Shown here: in pieces, positions 60,344 through 64,000 of the stretch
Position numbering within the stretch: the first letter of the stretch is position 1
Layout: each line of letters begins with the position of its first letter
From: Kocuria sp. p3-SID1428
GTDB lineage: Bacteria; Actinomycetota; Actinomycetes; Actinomycetales; Micrococcaceae
NCBI RefSeq assembly: GCF_025149945.1
Contig: NZ_JALXVH010000004.1
Span: 1 to 64,000, forward strand
Length of the DNA: 64,000 nucleotides
Reading direction: 5' to 3'
The notes under the pieces: generated by a model
Database searches by the model: none
Told to the model about the DNA's origin: nothing
What the model saw: the letters and a program-made list of their open reading frames with translations, nothing else
Position numbers and translations under genes: made by a program

Positions 60344-62305
60344 GTGGCCGGACTGATCAAGCGCGAGGACATCGACGAAGTGCGCTCGCGGACGGACATC
60401 CGCGAGATCGTCGAGGGCTACGTCACGCTCAAGTCGGCCGGCATCGGCTCCTACAAGGGCCTGTGCCCCTTCCACGACGAGCGCACCCCGTCCTTCCACG
60501 TCCGCCCGCAGTACGGCACCTATCACTGCTTCGGCTGCGACGAGTCCGGCGACGTCATCGCCTTCATCCAGGCCATGGAGCACACCACGTTCGCGGAGAC
60601 CGTCGAGCGGCTGGCCGCCCGGATCGGCTACGAGCTGCACTACGAGCAGGGCAGCGGGCCGGACAAGGCCATGGTGGGGCGTCGGCAGCGTCTGCTCGAT
60701 GCCCACAAGGTCGCCGCCGAGTACTTCCAGGCCCAGCTGCGCACCGCCGGAGCACGAGCCGCCCACACCTACTTGGGCGATCGCGGCTTCTCCCCGCAGG
60801 ACGCCGCCGACTACGGCGTGGGCTATGCGCCCAAGGGCTGGACCAGGCTGCTGGATCACCTGCGCCAGCGCGGCTACACCGACGACGAGCTCGAGGGCAC
60901 CGGCATGTTCTCCTCCGGGCGCAGCGGGCTGATCGATCGCTTCCGGGGTCGGCTGATCTTCCCCATCCGGGGGATCGGCGGGGAGGTCATCGGCTTCGGG
61001 GCCCGCAAGCTCTTCGACGACGACAACGGCCCCAAGTACCTCAACACCCCCGAGACCCAGCTCTACAAGAAGTCCACCGTGCTCTACGGGATCGACAAGG
61101 CCAAGCGCCAGATCGCCAAGCAGCGCCAGGTGGTCGTGGTCGAGGGGTACACGGACGTGATGGCCATGCACCTGGCAGGGGTCCCCACCGCCGTGGCGAC
61201 CTGCGGCACTGCCGTCGGTGCTGAGCACATCAAGGTCGTGCGCCGTTTCCTCTCGGATGACGGCTCCGGCGGCGAGGTCGTGTTCACCTTCGACGGCGAC
61301 GAGGCTGGGCAGAAGGCCGCTCTGCGCGCCTTCGAGGAGGATCAGCGCTTCATGGCCCAGACCTTCGTGGCGGTGGAGCCGAACGGCATGGATCCGTGCG
61401 AGCTGCGCCTGGCTCGCGGGGACGCCGCTGTGCGCTCGCTGCTGAGCGCCAAGCGGCCGCTGTTCGAGTTCGCCATCCGCGCGGCCATGAAGCGCTACGA
61501 CTTGGAATCGCTGGAGGGCCGGGTCCAGGCCATGCGAGCGACCGCTCCGATCGTCGGGCGCATCCGTGACACCACGCTGCGCCCGGCCTATGCCCGCCAG
61601 CTGGCCGGGTGGCTGGGGCTCGAGGTCCCGGACGTCGTGCAGGCCGTCGAGGCCTCCGCCCGCGCCGACGCCCGCGGTGAGAGCGGCGGTCAGGGGCGCG
61701 GCGCGGGGCAGCAGCGCACGTTCGACCGCCCGGTCGACGGCTCCGATCAGCAGTCGCGCAGTCCCCAGGGCGGCCCAGGGGCTCCCGACGACGACGCCGC
61801 CCATCCTCCGCGCATCGAGTGGCCGGATCCCCGCGATCCGCTGCTGCGCACGGAGAAGGAGGCGCTTGAGGTCGTCGTGCAGGTCCCGCATCTGCTGGGG
61901 GAGGCCGAGTGGCAGCAGTTCACCGAGGCCGAATGCGCGCATCCCGTGCACACCGCGGTGCATCGCGGGGTGGTCCAGGTGCTCGCCGGTATCGGCGCGG
62001 ATCAGCAGATCACCCCGGGGCGAGGCTGGATCGAGGCCCTGCGCGCTGCGCTGCCGCAGGAGCTGCACGGCTATCTGGCTGGACTGTCCATGCGGGCGCT
62101 GCCCGCCTCGGACGAACAGCAGCTCGAGCGCTACGCCACCGGGGTGATCAACCACCTGTTCGACCGCCAGATCAACCGGCGCCAGGCGGATCTGCGCGCC
62201 GAGCTGCAGCGGACGTCGTCGGTCCAGGAGCCGGAGCGCTTCCGCGAGATCAGCCGCAGCCTGCTCGATCTGGAGGCCCGCCGTCGCCAGCTGCGTCCGG
62301 CCTGA
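60344..62305 (+). CDS. dnaG: DNA primase
   Basis: This 653-aa enzyme makes RNA primers at the fork. The N-terminal CHC2 zinc finger (CPFHDERTPSFHV, then YHCFGCDESGDVI) is followed by the RNA polymerase core (GYAPKGWTRLLDHL, FPIRGIGGEVIGFGARKL). The Toprim motifs VVVVEGYTDVMAMH and FTFDGDEAGQKAALRAF and a C-terminal DnaB-binding domain follow. GTG 60344 lies 6 nt after TAGAAT (60332-60337), so the start is leaderless. A Gly/Arg/Gln-rich insertion near residue 450-490 marks the linker before the C-terminal domain. tRNA-Asn follows at 78 bp. Confidence 0.96.
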   Translation: MAGLIKREDIDEVRSRTDIREIVEGYVTLKSAGIGSYKGLCPFHDERTPSFHVRPQYGTYHCFGCDESGDVIAFIQAMEHTTFAETVERLAARIGYELHYEQGSGPDKAMVGRRQRLLDAHKVAAEYFQAQLRTAGARAAHTYLGDRGFSPQDAADYGVGYAPKGWTRLLDHLRQRGYTDDELEGTGMFSSGRSGLIDRFRGRLIFPIRGIGGEVIGFGARKLFDDDNGPKYLNTPETQLYKKSTVLYGIDKAKRQIAKQRQVVVVEGYTDVMAMHLAGVPTAVATCGTAVGAEHIKVVRRFLSDDGSGGEVVFTFDGDEAGQKAALRAFEEDQRFMAQTFVAVEPNGMDPCELRLARGDAAVRSLLSAKRPLFEFAIRAAMKRYDLESLEGRVQAMRATAPIVGRIRDTTLRPAYARQLAGWLGLEVPDVVQAVEASARADARGESGGQGRGAGQQRTFDRPVDGSDQQSRSPQGGPGAPDDDAAHPPRIEWPDPRDPLLRTEKEALEVVVQVPHLLGEAEWQQFTEAECAHPVHTAVHRGVVQVLAGIGADQQITPGRGWIEALRAALPQELHGYLAGLSMRALPASDEQQLERYATGVINHLFDRQINRRQADLRAELQRTSSVQEPERFREISRSLLDLEARRRQLRPA

Positions 62306-62324
62306 GCCGAGCCCCGGACGGGTT

Positions 62325-62353
62325 TTGCGCGGGGGCAGTGCACAAGGTAGGGT
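62325..62353 (+). promoter_or_regulatory. tRNA-Asn promoter
   Basis: TTGCGC (62325-62330), 17 bp, TAGGGT (62348-62353). Transcription would start near 62360, 23 nt before the tRNA. The same TTGCGC -35 is used by metY. Confidence 0.65.
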
Positions 62354-62382
62354 GTCTGTCTGTTGCACGGCGACGTGCACCT

Positions 62383-62455
62383 TCCCCCGTAGCTCAATTG
62401 GCAGAGCATTCGACTGTTAATCGAAGGGTTGCTGGTTCGAGTCCAGCCGGGGGAG
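62383..62455 (+). tRNA. tRNA-Asn (GTT)
   Basis: This 73-nt cloverleaf has acceptor stem TCCCCCG/CGGGGGA, D-loop AGCTCAATTGGCAGAGC, anticodon loop CTGTTAA with anticodon GTT at 62416-62418, and TpsiC arm GCTGGTTCGAGTCCAGC. The 3' CCA is not encoded. Its 3' half, from the anticodon loop to the end, overlaps the antisense tail of the phage-type repressor gene. Confidence 0.95.
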
Positions 62456-62746
62456 CCCTCCAGCCCCCGTGGTGACCAAGTCACCACGGGGGCTTTTGCG
62501 TGCCTGCGCAAGATCGGGGCCGAGCAATTCCAAAAGGGAGATGTCGAGCCAGTCTGCGATCTCCATCAATTCCGTGATCGAGAACGGGCGCTCTCCACGC
62601 ATGCGTCGGGATGCTGCACTTCTTGCCAGCCCTAGGCGGGTCGCCATCTGCGACTGACTTACGTCGCGTCGACCGAGCCAGGCGCGGACCTCGTTTCCGA
62701 CGAGGACGGCACGGGGATCCAGGGGTTCTGTGGTCTCACTTGTCAT
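62417..62746 (-). CDS. XRE-family phage-type repressor ending inside tRNA-Asn
   Basis: This 109-aa DNA-binding protein has an HTH at about residues 28-52 (VSQSQMATRLGLARSAASRR) and a C-terminal tail after residue 80. ATG 62746 lies 6 nt after TACAGT (62758-62753), with TCGGAC 18 bp upstream, so it is leaderless. The last 13 codons, including TAA at 62419-62417, lie antisense in tRNA-Asn, and the codons before them run through the tRNA terminator hairpin. Codon use is more AT-rich than in host genes. It is divergent from a Cro-like gene with two operators between. It is probably the lysogeny repressor of an element integrated at this tRNA. Confidence 0.8.
   Translation of the reverse strand: MTSETTEPLDPRAVLVGNEVRAWLGRRDVSQSQMATRLGLARSAASRRMRGERPFSITELMEIADWLDISLLELLGPDLAQARKSPRGDLVTTGAGGLPRLDSNQQPFD
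62463..62497 (+). terminator. Terminator of tRNA-Asn, inside the repressor gene
   Basis: Perfect 13-bp arms GCCCCCGTGGTGA / TCACCACGGGGGC surround CCAAG and are followed by TTTT. It is oriented to stop tRNA-Asn transcription and lies within the antisense repressor coding sequence. Confidence 0.85.
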
Positions 62747-62752
62747 GGACCC

Positions 62753-62849
62753 ACTGTACCCACAGCAGGGCAGAAAGTCCGAAAAATGGTCCTGTGTCCC
62801 GCTGAAAGGGACACTCTTGTTGACATAGTGTCCCGCTCAGCGGGACACT
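62753..62849. promoter_or_regulatory. Divergent immunity promoters with two operators
   Basis: Leftward repressor promoter: TCGGAC (62782-62777), 18 bp, TACAGT (62758-62753). Rightward promoter: TTGACA (62820-62825), 18 bp, GACACT (62844-62849), 6 nt before ATG 62856, so leaderless. Operator 1 at 62794-62814 has 7-bp arms GTGTCCC/GGGACAC. Operator 2 at 62827-62849 has perfect 11-bp arms AGTGTCCCGCT around a central C, and covers the rightward spacer and -10. Operator centres are 34 bp apart. Confidence 0.8.
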
Positions 62850-62855
62850 GTCCCC

Positions 62856-63083
62856 ATGACGAAGCAAAAGCGACTCGCCCTGGCCATCCGCTCTCGGATG
62901 GCCTTCTGCGAGATGACACAGGCCCAGCTGGCGGCGCGGATCGAGATGGGGCGGACCTCACTTTCTGCGCGACTCAACGGAGATCGGGAGTTCTCGTACT
63001 CGGAACTTGAGTCAGTGGCTCAGGCGCTGGATCTGAGCCTGCGGGATCTGCTGCCGGCAGACGAGAAGGAGGCGCAGCGATGA
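62856..63083 (+). CDS. XRE-family Cro-like protein
   Basis: This 75-aa HTH protein (EMTQAQLAARIEMGRTSLSA, then RLNGDREFSYSELESVAQAL) is divergent from the repressor, as Cro is from CI. The ATG lies directly at the expected transcription start, so the mRNA is leaderless. It overlaps the next gene by 4 bp. Size and position fit an early lytic switch protein. Confidence 0.8.
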   Translation: MTKQKRLALAIRSRMAFCEMTQAQLAARIEMGRTSLSARLNGDREFSYSELESVAQALDLSLRDLLPADEKEAQR

Positions 63084-63952
63084 GCACGACGACGATGACG
63101 ACGAACCCGCAGCCACTGAACGAGACGGATGCGCGCGAGCTGACGAACCAGATCGCAGAAGGACTGGCTGATGTCCACGCGCTGATCGTGCAGGCCTGGG
63201 AGGGCCGCGTGTGGGAGCCGCTGGGCTTCGAGACCTGGGACGCCTGGATCGATGCGAACTTCCGCGGACTCCAGCTGCGTCCGCCGCGTGAGCAGCGCGA
63301 CGAGGTCATTCAGTCCATGCGCGAAGCCGGCATGAGCATGCGGGCGATCTCACAGGCCACGGATCTGTCGTACAGCACGGTGCAGCGTGTCGCGCCGGCA
63401 GGTGACCCAAATGGGTCACCTGAGGAGTCCTCGAACGTCGTGGGTCTGGATGGCAAGTCCTACAAGAAGCCCAAGAAGTCGGTTCCGACGGCGGAAGACG
63501 CTGCCGAGTTCGCCGACGTCTCCCTGGACGGGCTCGGGATCTCCATGGTTGATCCCGCAAACCTGCCTGGAGCGGATGTCGATCAGGTGCTCTCTGGCGA
63601 CGTCCTGGACCCGGAGCCGGTCTCCGGCCAGGAGTCGGAGCCGGCGGAGTCTGCTTGGTGGGAGGAGCCGCGACAGGCGCTGCTCGAGGCGGAGTCCCGC
63701 TGCGCAGCACTGCTGAGGCAGCGCAAGGCGGAGCCGCGCCTGACTGAGGATCCGCAAGACCCGGGGCCGACGCAGCTGACGATGGCTGCGGCGCGGACCG
63801 TACTGGCTGCTGGCGGAGTCATCGTCGATCTGGGTGTCACCGACCTGGATGGCGAGTCGCAGGAAGCACTGCGCCGTGTCCTGGGGACCGTGATCGAGTC
63901 CCTGGACGGTGTCATCGGGGATCTGGATGAGGCTGATGATGACCAGGCCTGA
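63080..63952 (+). CDS. Phage/ICE-type protein with HTH (function unknown)
   Basis: This 290-aa protein is co-translated with the Cro-like gene (4-bp overlap, RBS AAGGAGG). The N-terminal WEPLGFETWDAWIDANFRGL resembles actinophage and ICE proteins with a GYxTWDxYxxxEF-like segment. MREAGMSMRAISQATDLSYS at about residue 75-95 is an HTH. The middle is Lys-rich then acidic and the C-terminus helical. It may be a regulator or replication accessory protein. Complete within the window. Confidence 0.65.
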   Translation: MSTTTMTTNPQPLNETDARELTNQIAEGLADVHALIVQAWEGRVWEPLGFETWDAWIDANFRGLQLRPPREQRDEVIQSMREAGMSMRAISQATDLSYSTVQRVAPAGDPNGSPEESSNVVGLDGKSYKKPKKSVPTAEDAAEFADVSLDGLGISMVDPANLPGADVDQVLSGDVLDPEPVSGQESEPAESAWWEEPRQALLEAESRCAALLRQRKAEPRLTEDPQDPGPTQLTMAAARTVLAAGGVIVDLGVTDLDGESQEALRRVLGTVIESLDGVIGDLDEADDDQA

Positions 63953-63965
63953 GCGCACAGAAAAC

Positions 63966-63997
63966 GATGCGCGCCCGGGGGCATCCGGACGCGCATC
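63966..63997. terminator. Hairpin at right window edge
   Basis: 8-bp arms GATGCGCG / CGCGCATC enclose a shorter CGG/CCG stem, 13 bp past the previous stop. There is no T-tract. Confidence 0.4.
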
Positions 63998-64000
63998 TCA

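Noticed and set aside
62429-62657. Small plus-strand ORFs over the repressor gene
   Set aside because: They begin in the tRNA or its terminator and are antisense to the repressor, which has clear HTH features.

Overview
The window is high-GC chromosomal DNA of an actinobacterium. It is most likely a member of Micrococcales/Micrococcaceae (Kocuria-, Micrococcus- or Arthrobacter-like). The evidence is an Rpf-LysM resuscitation factor, an acyl-CoA carboxylase of actinobacterial type (AccBC, AccD and a tiny epsilon subunit), GatCAB, NAD-dependent LigA, a SAM-IV riboswitch on metY-metX, and very frequent leaderless starts (a TAnnnT-like -10 box 6-7 nt before ATG/GTG). The genus is inferred from these features and not proven.

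Layout. 1-9.4 kb: truncated MHS-family transporter, a decayed AbiEi/DUF559-type gene, acyl-CoA carboxylase alpha subunit, a NarL-type two-component system, a GAP-family membrane protein, AzlCD and Maf. 9.4-18.3 kb: lipoate ligase-like protein with swapped domain order, ChaB/Rho-N protein, an alcohol/aldehyde dehydrogenase module (adhP, DUF779, ALDH), a dicarboxylate symporter and a DUF885 protein. 18.3-25 kb: acyl-CoA carboxylase beta and epsilon subunits, YciI, divergent BirA, a PH-domain membrane protein, an Rv1264-like adenylate cyclase and a PP2C phosphatase. 25-32.5 kb: a fatty-acid module (ACOX-like acyl-CoA dehydrogenase, TetR, thiolase, FabG4-like reductase, MaoC hydratase) with a 31-bp palindromic operator between the divergent promoters. 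32.6-41 kb: LigA, Rpf and GatCAB. 41-50.4 kb: two CPBP-like membrane proteins, oligopeptidase B, metY-metX, an alpha/beta hydrolase, an S4 RNA-binding protein and a DMT transporter. 50.4-62.3 kb: the scar of a deleted divergent gene pair, then GlyS, GNAT, DusB, Dgt, NupC, an aromatic acid transporter and DnaG.

62.38-64 kb: tRNA-Asn(GTT) followed by what looks like the left end of an integrated phage or related element. A phage-type repressor gene runs leftward and ends inside the tRNA, with its stop codon in the antisense of the anticodon loop. A divergent Cro-like gene and a phage-type HTH protein follow. Two GTGTCCC...GGGACAC operators lie between the leaderless divergent promoters. No integrase is seen on this side. 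The arrangement resembles the integration-dependent immunity switches of mycobacteriophages BPs and Brujita, in which attP lies inside the repressor gene. This is the most interesting observation in the window.

Genes that appear to work together: AccBC with AccD, AccE and BirA (biotin-dependent carboxylation); thiolase, FabG4-like, MaoC and ACOX-like proteins under one TetR; AdhP, ALDH and DUF779 (alcohol/aldehyde oxidation); metY and metX under SAM control; and the cyclase and PP2C as a translationally coupled signalling pair. No CRISPR array, rRNA or intact IS element was seen.
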